Positions 1 to 5,971 of a stretch of 7,179 nucleotides of DNA are shown here, in pieces. This DNA comes from an uncultured Collinsella sp. (lineage in GTDB: Bacteria; Actinomycetota; Coriobacteriia; Coriobacteriales; Coriobacteriaceae), in assembly GCA_900752275.1 (NCBI GenBank), contig CAADUS010000043.1, positions 1-7,179 on the forward strand, in the 5' to 3' direction. Both the position numbers and the translations under genes were made by a program. Numbering within the stretch: position 1 is the first letter of the stretch; each line of letters begins with the position of its first letter. The notes under the pieces are model-generated. The model did not search any database and was not told the DNA's origin. It saw only the letters and a list, made by a program, of their open reading frames with translations.

Positions 1-2687
1 TCCGCGCCCAGACCGATAAGTTCCGTGAGCGCTACGCCAACGGCGAGTCGCTCGACGACCTGCTCCCCGAGGCCTTTGCCACCGTGCGCGAAGCTTCCAA
101 GCGCACCATGGGCATGCGTCACTTTGATGTACAGCTCATCGGCGCCATGGCGCTGCACGAGGGCCACATCGCCGAGATGAAGACCGGCGAAGGTAAGACC
201 CTCGTCTCCACGCTGGCCGGCTATCTCAACGCTATCGCCGGCAAGGGCGTGCATGTCGTTACCGTCAACGATTACCTGGCAAAGCGCGACTCCGAGTGGA
301 TGGGCCGCATCTACAAGTACCTGGGCATGACCGTCGGTCTGCTCCAGAACAACATGCCGCTCGAGCTCAAGCGCCCGGCCTACCAGGCCGACGTCACGTA
401 CGGCACCAACTCCGAGTTCGGTTTCGATTACCTGCGCGATAACATGGTTACCCGCCCCGAGCAGCGTGTGCAGCGCGGCCACAACTACGCCATCGTCGAC
501 GAGGTTGACTCCATCCTGATCGACGAGGCGCGTACCCCGCTCATCATCTCGGGCGCCGGCACCAAGTCCGCCAGCACCTACAAGGACTTCGCGCGCGCCG
601 TGCGCGGCCTTGAGCGCGGCGAGGACGTCTCGCACGACATGCTCACCGCCACCGAGGACGTGGAGCCCGCGGGCGACTATGTCATGGATGAGGCCAAGCA
701 CACCATTGCCGCCACCGAGCGCGGCCTTAAGAAGATTGAGCGCCGCCTGGGTATCGATGACATCTATGCCGATCTCTCCGGCCAGTTGGTCAACCACCTG
801 CAGCAGGCGCTGAAGGCCCAGTACATGTTCCATCGCGACAAGCAGTACGTGGTCACCAACGGCGAGGTCAAGATCGTCGACGAGTTCACCGGCCGCATCA
901 TGGAGGGCCGCCGCTACTCCGAGGGTCTGCACCAGGCGCTCGAGGCCAAAGAGCACGTGCTCGTGCGCGAGGAGAACCAGACGCTGGCGACCATCACCCT
1001 GCAGAACTACTTCCGTCTGTATGACAAGCTCTCCGGTATGACCGGCACGGCACTCACCGAGGACGCTGAGTTCCGCGAGATCTACAAGCTGCCCGTCGAG
1101 GTCATCCCCTCCAACAAGCCCGTGCAGCGTGTTGACCACGAGGACCTGGTCTACCGCACCATTCAGGCTAAATACAACGCCGTTGCCGACGACGTTGAGC
1201 GTCGTCACGCCAAGGGCCAGCCGGTCCTGGTGGGCACCGTCTCCATCGAGAGCTCCGAGAAGCTGTCTGCCGCCCTCACCAAGCGCGGCATCGCGCACGA
1301 GGTCCTCAACGCCAAGCACCACGAGCGCGAGGCCCATATCGTGGCCCAGGCCGGACGCTACGGCGCCGTGACCATTGCTACCAACATGGCCGGCCGTGGT
1401 ACCGACATCCTGCTGGGCGGCAACCCCGACGAGCTGGTGCGCGAGCGCCTGGAGTACGAGGGCCTGACCATGGAGGATGTCACGCCCGAGCAGCTCGAGC
1501 AGTTCAACGCCGAGGCCAAGGAGACCTGCAAGGCCGAGCGCGAGCGCGTGCTTGCCGCCGGCGGCCTGACCGTTATCGGCACCGAGCGCCATGAATCTCG
1601 CCGTATCGACAACCGGCTGCGCGGCCGTTCCGGCCGTCAGGGCGATCCGGGCGAGACCCAGTTCTACCTGTCACTCGAGGACGATCTGATGCGCCTGTTT
1701 GGCGGCGACAAGATGGACCGCGTCTCCAAGATGATGGTCACGGCCGATATGGGCGACGACATGCCGATCCAGCACAAGATCATCTCCAAGGCCGTCGAGA
1801 GCGCCCAGCATAAGGTCGAGAGCATCAACTTCTCCATGCGTAAGAGCGTTCTTGAGTACGACGACGTCATGAACAAGCAACGCCAGGTCATCTACGCCGA
1901 GCGCAACAAGATCCTGGACGGCAAGGACCTGACCGACCACATCACCGAGGTCATGCACGATACCGTGTACCGCTGTGTTCAGGAGTTCTGCACCAAGGAC
2001 AGCCACGAGGGCGAGCGCGATCTTGAGGGCCTGCGTAAGTGGGTCGTCGAGCTGACCGGGCATATCGATACCCCTCAGTTCCCCGACGAGGACTTTGAGG
2101 CCCTGGCCGCCGATGTCCTGGCCTATGTTGAGAAGTGCTACAACATGAAGGCCGAGCGCCTGGGCGAGGACCTGATGCGCGAGCTCAATACCCAGGTCAT
2201 GCTGCGCGTCATCGATACGCGTTGGATGAACTACCTGCAGGAAATGGACTACCTCAAGACCGGTATCGGCCTGCGCGGCTTTGGCCAGCGCGACCCGCTG
2301 GTTGAGTACAAGACCGAGGCCTACGGCGCGTTCCAGATGCTCGTCGATACCATGTACGAGGATTACCTGCGCACTGTTCTGCGCATTGAGCTCAAAGCTG
2401 CCCCGCAGGCTGTGGAGCACAAGGAGGACCCCGCCCTTAAGGGCGCGCACTTCTCTGGTCCCGCCGAGGTCGATGGCGACAACAGCGATTCGGTACTGCG
2501 CAAGCAGGCTCAGGTGCAGGCCCGCACCGCCGTCCAGGGTGGTCCGGCTGCCGTTAACAACGGTGGCAAGGTGACGACCTACCGCAAGTCCGAGAGCGAT
2601 GACCCCTATGTCAACGTGGGCCGCAACGACCCGTGCCCTTGCGGTAGCGGTAAGAAGTTTAAGTATTGCCACGGCAGGAATCGTTAA
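1..2687 (+). CDS. secA: Preprotein translocase ATPase SecA (5' end cut off by window)
   Basis: SecA is the motor ATPase that pushes unfolded preproteins through SecYEG. The reading frame is open from base 3 (first full codon Arg, residue 1 here), giving 894 visible residues. By comparison with E. coli SecA about 43 N-terminal residues lie upstream; the GTG at 84 is an internal Val, not a start. Visible motifs: Walker A GEGKT at 62-66 within IAEMKTGEGKT, TYGTNSEFGFDYLRDN at 132-147, Walker B DEVD at 166-169 followed by SILIDEARTPLIISG, the motor-2 motif MAGRGTDILLGG at 462-473, and RLRGRSGRQGDPG from residue 538. The C-terminal tail carries the SEC-C zinc/SecB-binding motif, with Cys878, Cys880, Cys889 and His890 (CxCx8CH). 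A complete length near 937 residues and the zinc tail fit housekeeping SecA (SecA1) rather than an accessory SecA2. The stop TAA at 2685-2687 overlaps the prfB start. Confidence 0.98.
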   Translation, partial: RAQTDKFRERYANGESLDDLLPEAFATVREASKRTMGMRHFDVQLIGAMALHEGHIAEMKTGEGKTLVSTLAGYLNAIAGKGVHVVTVNDYLAKRDSEWMGRIYKYLGMTVGLLQNNMPLELKRPAYQADVTYGTNSEFGFDYLRDNMVTRPEQRVQRGHNYAIVDEVDSILIDEARTPLIISGAGTKSASTYKDFARAVRGLERGEDVSHDMLTATEDVEPAGDYVMDEAKHTIAATERGLKKIERRLGIDDIYADLSGQLVNHLQQALKAQYMFHRDKQYVVTNGEVKIVDEFTGRIMEGRRYSEGLHQALEAKEHVLVREENQTLATITLQNYFRLYDKLSGMTGTALTEDAEFREIYKLPVEVIPSNKPVQRVDHEDLVYRTIQAKYNAVADDVERRHAKGQPVLVGTVSIESSEKLSAALTKRGIAHEVLNAKHHEREAHIVAQAGRYGAVTIATNMAGRGTDILLGGNPDELVRERLEYEGLTMEDVTPEQLEQFNAEAKETCKAERERVLAAGGLTVIGTERHESRRIDNRLRGRSGRQGDPGETQFYLSLEDDLMRLFGGDKMDRVSKMMVTADMGDDMPIQHKIISKAVESAQHKVESINFSMRKSVLEYDDVMNKQRQVIYAERNKILDGKDLTDHITEVMHDTVYRCVQEFCTKDSHEGERDLEGLRKWVVELTGHIDTPQFPDEDFEALAADVLAYVEKCYNMKAERLGEDLMRELNTQVMLRVIDTRWMNYLQEMDYLKTGIGLRGFGQRDPLVEYKTEAYGAFQMLVDTMYEDYLRTVLRIELKAAPQAVEHKEDPALKGAHFSGPAEVDGDNSDSVLRKQAQVQARTAVQGGPAAVNNGGKVTTYRKSESDDPYVNVGRNDPCPCGSGKKFKYCHGRNR
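2676..2679 (+). promoter_or_regulatory. Ribosome binding site of prfB
   Basis: AGGA lies 7 bases before the ATG at 2687, inside the last codons of secA. It supports the ATG at 2687 over the in-frame TTG at 2666. It also indicates that RF2 translation is coupled to translation of secA, because start and stop share one base. Confidence 0.7.
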
Positions 2688-3835
2688 TGGCCGAGACTCT
2701 AGAGGTAACTCCCGCCGAGTTGGACGCGTTTGCGGACCGACTCGGCGAGGTCGAGTCGTATCTCCATTTGGACGAGAAGCGCACCCGCGTAACGGAGCTC
2801 GAGGCCAAAAGCGTCGCCCCGGGCTTTTGGGACGATGCCGATGCAGCTCGCGCCACGATGGAGGAGATTGCGCGCGCCAAGGAGGACATCGCCGCCGTGG
2901 ATACCGCGCGCGGAGAGCTTTCCGATGCTCGCGCCGCGTTGGAGCTTGCCGAGGAAATGGGCGATGACCCCGATGCCGCTGCGCTGCGTGAGGAGGCTGC
3001 CGCCACGGCGGAGCGCCTATCCCGCGCCATCGACGAGCTTGAGCTTGCGAGCTGGTTTACCGGGGAGTTCGACCATGGCGACGCGATTGTGACCATCAAG
3101 CCCGGACAGGGTGGCTTGGAGGCCCAGGACTGGACCTTCATGCTCTTTAAGATGTACATGAAGTACTGCCAGCGCCGCGGTTGGAAGGTCACCATCAACG
3201 ATTGCCCCGCGGCCGAGGTCATCGGCATCGATCGCGCGACCTTTACCGTCGAAGGCAAGGATGCCTTTGGCATGCTTCGCGCCGAGGCCGGAGTTCACCG
3301 CCTGGTGCGCATTAGCCCCACCGACGACAAGAAGCGCCGCCAGACCACGTTTGCCGGCGTCGAGGTCATCCCCGTGCTGCCTGACGATATCGACATCGAG
3401 ATCAATCCCGACGATATCCGCGTGGACGTGTATCACGCGAGCGGCCCGGGCGGTCAGGGCGTCAACACCACCGACTCCGCCGTGCGCGTGACGCATTTCC
3501 CCAGCGGTATCGTGGTCACGTGTCAAAACGAGCGCAGCCAGATTCAAAACAAGGCCGCGTGCATGCAGATCCTCAAGGCGCGTCTGTACGAGATTGAGCT
3601 CGAAAAGCGCGCCGAGGCCCTGGATGAGATTCGCGGACCCAAGACCACAATTGGTTTTGGCAACCAGATCCGCAGCTACGTGCTCTACCCGTACCAGATG
3701 GTTAAGGACCTGCGCACGGGCGTGGAGACCAGCAACGTCGAGGCCGTTCTTGACGACGGCGATCTGGATCCGTTTGTGATTGGCTATCACCGTTGGGCTA
3801 CCGGCAACGCTGACGCGGAGACCCCGTCCGCATAG
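2687..3835 (+). CDS. prfB: Peptide chain release factor 2 (RF2), no frameshift, SPT decoding tripeptide
   Basis: RF2 recognises UGA and UAA in the ribosomal A site and triggers peptidyl-tRNA hydrolysis. The product is 382 residues, close to the usual 365 or so. The order is an N-terminal coiled-coil domain 1 (about 1-125), the decoding region, the catalytic loop and a C-terminal domain. The catalytic GGQ is at 255-257 in ASGPGGQGVNTTDSAVRV. The decoding tripeptide, at 210-212 in GVHRLVRISPTDDKKRR, is Ser-Pro-Thr where RF2 normally has Ser-Pro-Phe. The programmed +1 frameshift of many prfB genes is absent: around residues 24-29 (SYLHLD) the frame is continuous, with no CTTTGA. The ATG at 2687 is chosen for its AGGA site and TAATG overlap with secA; secA-prfB is a widespread gene order. 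The stop codon TAG is one that RF2 itself does not read. RF1 is ruled out by the RF2-like surroundings (VRISP, KRRQTTF). Confidence 0.97.
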   Translation: MAETLEVTPAELDAFADRLGEVESYLHLDEKRTRVTELEAKSVAPGFWDDADAARATMEEIARAKEDIAAVDTARGELSDARAALELAEEMGDDPDAAALREEAAATAERLSRAIDELELASWFTGEFDHGDAIVTIKPGQGGLEAQDWTFMLFKMYMKYCQRRGWKVTINDCPAAEVIGIDRATFTVEGKDAFGMLRAEAGVHRLVRISPTDDKKRRQTTFAGVEVIPVLPDDIDIEINPDDIRVDVYHASGPGGQGVNTTDSAVRVTHFPSGIVVTCQNERSQIQNKAACMQILKARLYEIELEKRAEALDEIRGPKTTIGFGNQIRSYVLYPYQMVKDLRTGVETSNVEAVLDDGDLDPFVIGYHRWATGNADAETPSA

Positions 3836-3854
3836 ACCGCTCGGTTTATGCGGA
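3827..3854 (+). other. 12-bp hairpin over the prfB stop codon
   Basis: Bases 3827-3838 pair with 3843-3854 over 12 positions (11 Watson-Crick and one G-U at 3835/3846), closed by the loop GCTC (3839-3842). The stop TAG (3833-3835) is inside the 5' arm. No T-run follows (AATGGATT), so it is not a standard intrinsic terminator. It may stabilise the 3' end of the secA-prfB transcript or form part of a larger fold with the next hairpin. Confidence 0.6.
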
Positions 3855-3866
3855 AATGGATTAAAG

Positions 3867-3926
3867 CCCTCCGAGCAGGGTGGTTTTGTATCCAGAACAT
3901 ACCCTGTACAGGGGTGGTTTTTGTCC
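3867..3926 (+). repeat. Two imperfect tandem units with a perfect 12-base palindrome
   Basis: Unit 1 (3867-3893) reads CCCT-N6-AGGG-TGGTTTT-GTA-TCC. Unit 2 (3902-3926) reads CCCT-GTAC-AGGGG-TGGTTTTT-GTCC. An 8-base gap separates them. Unit 2 contains the perfect palindrome CCCTGTACAGGG (3902-3913), whose end is 23 bases before a -10-like box. Each unit is a small dyad followed by a G/T-rich run. They could be weak terminators for prfB, a protein-binding operator, or remnants of a dispersed repeat; the sequence alone does not decide. Confidence 0.5.
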
Positions 3927-3942
3927 GGCGAATCGGTAGAAT
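3915..3942 (+). promoter_or_regulatory. Possible promoter of the YitT-family gene
   Basis: TAGAAT at 3937-3942 matches the sigma-70 -10 consensus at five of six positions. The best -35 partner is poor: TGGTTT at 3915-3920, 16 bases away, overlapping repeat unit 2. Transcription would begin near 3949, giving a leader of about 54 bases that includes the terminator-like hairpin. This is inferred from the -10 box and from the lack of room for any promoter after that hairpin. Confidence 0.4.
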
Positions 3943-3961
3943 CGAATACAAGAAGAAGTTC

Positions 3962-3990
3962 AAAGCGCATCCGATGGGGTGCGCTTTTTT
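3962..3990 (+). terminator. Intrinsic-terminator-like hairpin in the leader of the YitT-family gene
   Basis: Bases 3962-3972 pair with 3977-3987 over 11 positions with one T-G wobble (3970/3979), closed by a GATG loop. The T-run TTTTTT occupies 3985-3990. Only 12 bases separate its end from the ATG at 4003, and the Shine-Dalgarno begins at once. It could end read-through from secA-prfB, but any promoter of the downstream gene must lie before it, so it may also act as an attenuator. Confidence 0.75.
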
Positions 3991-3998
3991 AAAGGAGG
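3991..3998 (+). promoter_or_regulatory. Strong ribosome binding site that decides the YitT-family start
   Basis: AAAGGAGG lies 4 bases before the ATG at 4003. It rules out the in-frame GTG at 3979, which would place the start inside the terminator stem and make the ribosome binding site part of the coding sequence. Confidence 0.85.
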
Positions 3999-4002
3999 CA
4001 GC

Positions 4003-4893
4003 ATGGCATATCGTCTGGACATCAAGCGCATTCTTTCGATGAACTTCTTTCACGATCTGCCCCAGATCATGTTGGGGTGTGCCTTGGCCGCCATCGCGAC
4101 CGACCTGTTTTTGATTCCCAACGGCCTTGCAGCCGGTGGCGTTACGGGCCTTGCGACTATTATCCAGGCAGTCGGCGCAGCGCGAGGCGTGTCGCTTCCC
4201 GTCGGTATCCAGACCATCGTGATGAATGCCTTGCTGCTACTGGTCGTTATGCGCGAGGGCGGCATGTTCTACGTGGTGCAGACGGCGACGGGCTTTGTGC
4301 TGCTGGGCTTCTTTACCGATCTGTTTGCCCCGTTTGTTGCGCCTCTGGCACATGCTGACCTGATGCTTCCCGCTATGTGGGGCGGCATTATCACGGGCAT
4401 CGGTTACGGCATGGTATTGCGCGCCGGCGCCAACACCGGCGGCTCGGACACGATTGGCCAAATCATCTCGCGTAACACCTCGCTGCCGGTAGGCTCGGCC
4501 GTCATGGCAATCGACGTTGCCGTATGTGCGGCATCGGCTCCGGTCTTCTCGCTCGAAAATGCTCTGTATGCAGGACTTTCGATGGTGATCAGCGGCTATG
4601 TGATTGATGCCGTGGTCGATGGCGGCAATAAGCGTCGTATGGTGCTCATCATCTCGGATAACTTCCCCGATATCGCGGCCGACATCATGTATGGTCTGGG
4701 CCGCGGCTGCACCAAATTAAAGGCGACCGGTATGTATTCGGGCGTCGAGAAGCCGGTGATCATGGTGATCGTTAGCCGTCGAGAGCTCAACACCCTTAAA
4801 ACGATCGTGCGCGAACGCGATCCTCACGCCATTGTGACGGTCGCCGACGTTACGGAAGCCTTCGGTGAAGGATTCAAGGACATTAACGCGTAG
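4003..4893 (+). CDS. YitT-family integral membrane protein (DUF161 + DUF2179)
   Basis: The product is 296 residues from the ATG at 4003. Hydrophobic stretches at about 20-37, 65-83, 90-110, 122-140, 163-180 and 186-205 predict five or six membrane spans (DUF161/YitT_membrane). The family signature is visible as AGANTGGSDTIGQIISRNT at 141-159. The soluble C-terminal part, about 228-290, is a DUF2179 domain with GRGCTKLKATGMYSG, then VSRRELNTLK, ending in DVTEAFGEGF. Length and domain order match ordinary YitT-type proteins. The family is widespread and usually annotated as uncharacterised membrane protein or putative transporter; the substrate is unknown and the neighbours give no clue. Codon use is looser than in secA and the transketolase genes, including a Leu TTA at 4717-4719, suggesting lower expression. 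I see no convincing terminator after the TAG. There are many YitT paralogues, so no gene symbol is given. Confidence 0.92.
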   Translation: MAYRLDIKRILSMNFFHDLPQIMLGCALAAIATDLFLIPNGLAAGGVTGLATIIQAVGAARGVSLPVGIQTIVMNALLLLVVMREGGMFYVVQTATGFVLLGFFTDLFAPFVAPLAHADLMLPAMWGGIITGIGYGMVLRAGANTGGSDTIGQIISRNTSLPVGSAVMAIDVAVCAASAPVFSLENALYAGLSMVISGYVIDAVVDGGNKRRMVLIISDNFPDIAADIMYGLGRGCTKLKATGMYSGVEKPVIMVIVSRRELNTLKTIVRERDPHAIVTVADVTEAFGEGFKDINA

Positions 4894-4997
4894 GCTGAAT
4901 TTCGGTTTGCGGATCATTTTTGTGCCGGGGCGAGAGGCAGCCACCGCATCCAAAAGACGTTCACATTGATAAACCGTTTCATCAGCGGTTCTGCCTG

Positions 4998-5054
4998 CTA
5001 AATTGTTCAAATAATGATAAAAACTCTGGTAAAGCCATCAGTTTCCAGCATAAT
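4998..5054 (+). promoter_or_regulatory. Probable promoter of the split transketolase operon
   Basis: The -10 box CATAAT (5049-5054) matches consensus at five of six positions. At 17 bases upstream is CTGGTA (5026-5031), a weak -35 matching three of six. The A/T-rich stretch 4998-5025 directly upstream could serve as an UP element and compensate for the weak -35. Transcription would start near 5060, giving a leader of about 80 bases. This is inference from motif spacing. Confidence 0.4.
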
Positions 5055-5055
5055 G

Positions 5056-5072
5056 AATGACGTACGTGCATT
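5056..5072 (+). promoter_or_regulatory. Imperfect palindrome at the presumed transcription start
   Basis: AATG-ACGTACGT-G-CATT is an inverted repeat with a perfect 8-base core (5060-5067), outer arms AATG/CATT and one extra base on the right. It starts 2 bases after the -10 box, where a repressor operator would be expected. The regulator is unknown. Confidence 0.3.
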
Positions 5073-5139
5073 GCGGCTGTGTTGGGATTACCTTCGGTGC
5101 CGTGCGCATTTTGTCTAATGAGGATGAAAGGAAGGCACA

Positions 5140-5970
5140 ATGAGCGACGAAGAGCTCAAAAAGGTTGCCAACGAGGTAAGGAAGGGCATCGTCACCGGCG
5201 TGCACGCTGCCAAGTCCGGCCATCCGGGCGGTTCGCTCGGCGCTGCCGACATCATGACCTATCTGTACTTTGAGGAAATGAACGTCGACCCGGCCGATCC
5301 CCGCAAGGCCGATCGCGATCGCTTCGTGCTTTCCAAGGGTCACTGCGCGCCTGGTCTGTACGCCGTGCTTGCCGAGCGCGGATTCTTCCCCAAGGAGGAT
5401 CTCGAGACGCTGCGCCACATCGGCAGTCACCTGCAGGGTCACCCCAACATGAACGACACCCCGGGCGTCGACATGTCCACCGGTTCGCTCGGCCAGGGCA
5501 TCTCCGCCGCCGTGGGCATGGCGGTTGCCGCTAAGCACTGGGGCGATACTTACCGCACGTACGCCCTGCTGGGCGATGGCGAGAGCGAGGAGGGCCAGGT
5601 CTGGGAGGCCGCCATGTTTGCCGGCAACCAGCAGCTCGATAACCTCTGCGTGATCGTCGACCACAACGGCCTGCAGATCGACGGCCCCGTCGAGGAGGTC
5701 AACGACCCCATGCCGCTCGCCGACAAGTTCCGTGCCTTTAAGTTCCACGTGGTGGAGCTTGCCGACGGCAACGATTTCGACCAGATCCGCGCCGCCTTTG
5801 CCGAGGCTCGCGCTACCAAGGGTCAGCCGACCGCCATTATCGCCGAGACCATGAAGGGCAAGGGCGTCTCCTTTATGGAGAACCAGGTGGGTTGGCACGG
5901 TAAGGCCCCCAACGATGAACAGTTTGAGCAGGCCATGGCAGAGCTCACGGCCGCCGGAGAGGAGCTCTAG
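5140..5970 (+). CDS. tkt: Transketolase, N-terminal (thiamine diphosphate-binding) subunit
   Basis: This is the pyrophosphate-binding half of a split transketolase, a cytoplasmic ThDP enzyme moving two-carbon units between sugar phosphates in the non-oxidative pentose phosphate pathway. It has 276 residues. Visible elements: SGHPGGSLGAAD with His28, SKGHCAPGLYA with His68, QGHP with His101, GSLGQGIS from residue 115, the ThDP/Mg motif starting GDGESEEGQ at 145 and ending DHNG with Asn176, and KGKGVSFMEN leading to GWHGKAP with His253. The pyrimidine-binding and C-terminal domains are missing here and supplied by the next gene, one base downstream. This split is common in Firmicutes, Actinomycetota and archaea and is not a broken gene. 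The start ATG has AAAGGAAGG at 5127-5135. Related two-subunit enzymes act on apulose 4-phosphate or sulfo-sugars; exact substrate specificity cannot be read from sequence, but no specialised catabolic genes are nearby. Confidence 0.95.
   Translation: MSDEELKKVANEVRKGIVTGVHAAKSGHPGGSLGAADIMTYLYFEEMNVDPADPRKADRDRFVLSKGHCAPGLYAVLAERGFFPKEDLETLRHIGSHLQGHPNMNDTPGVDMSTGSLGQGISAAVGMAVAAKHWGDTYRTYALLGDGESEEGQVWEAAMFAGNQQLDNLCVIVDHNGLQIDGPVEEVNDPMPLADKFRAFKFHVVELADGNDFDQIRAAFAEARATKGQPTAIIAETMKGKGVSFMENQVGWHGKAPNDEQFEQAMAELTAAGEEL
5956..5964 (+). promoter_or_regulatory. Ribosome binding site deciding the C-terminal subunit start
   Basis: GGAGAGGAG, within the last codons of the N-terminal subunit gene, lies 7 bases before the ATG at 5972. 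It supports that start over the in-frame ATG at 5915, which would add 19 residues overlapping the upstream gene. Confidence 0.8.
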
Positions 5971-5971
5971 G

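Larger units (their letters stand above)
4894..5139 (+). other. Intergenic region between the YitT-family gene and transketolase
   Basis: These 246 bases hold no recognisable gene. A long imperfect stem pairs 4935-4940 with 4991-4996 and 4943-4947 with 4985-4989, around a small internal loop. A competing short hairpin lies at 4972-4990. An A/T-rich block (about 4998-5025) precedes the proposed transketolase promoter. No classic intrinsic terminator for the YitT-family gene is visible. Confidence 0.6.

Noticed and set aside
84..86. GTG at 84 as the SecA start
   Set aside because: Conserved SecA sequence (GESLDDLLPEAFATV) is already encoded in the same frame from base 3, so the gene starts upstream of the window.
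1671..2672. Long antisense open frame (333 codons) opposite secA
   Set aside because: It is the G/C-biased shadow of secA: low-complexity Leu/Val/Gly/His-rich translation, no recognisable domain, no ribosome binding site, and secA itself is unambiguous.
3877..3890. T-box riboswitch, because of AGGGTGG
   Set aside because: The T-box core continues as NACCGCG after AGGGTGG; here it continues TTTTGTATCC. No specifier stem or matching antiterminator is visible, and the downstream gene is not an amino-acid or tRNA synthetase gene.
3017..3970. Antisense open frame of 317 codons opposite prfB and the following gap
   Set aside because: It covers conserved RF2 coding sequence and the hairpin-rich gap and encodes nothing recognisable.
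3979..3981. GTG at 3979 as the YitT-family start
   Set aside because: It lies in the terminator-like stem and has no ribosome binding site; AAAGGAGG points to the ATG at 4003.
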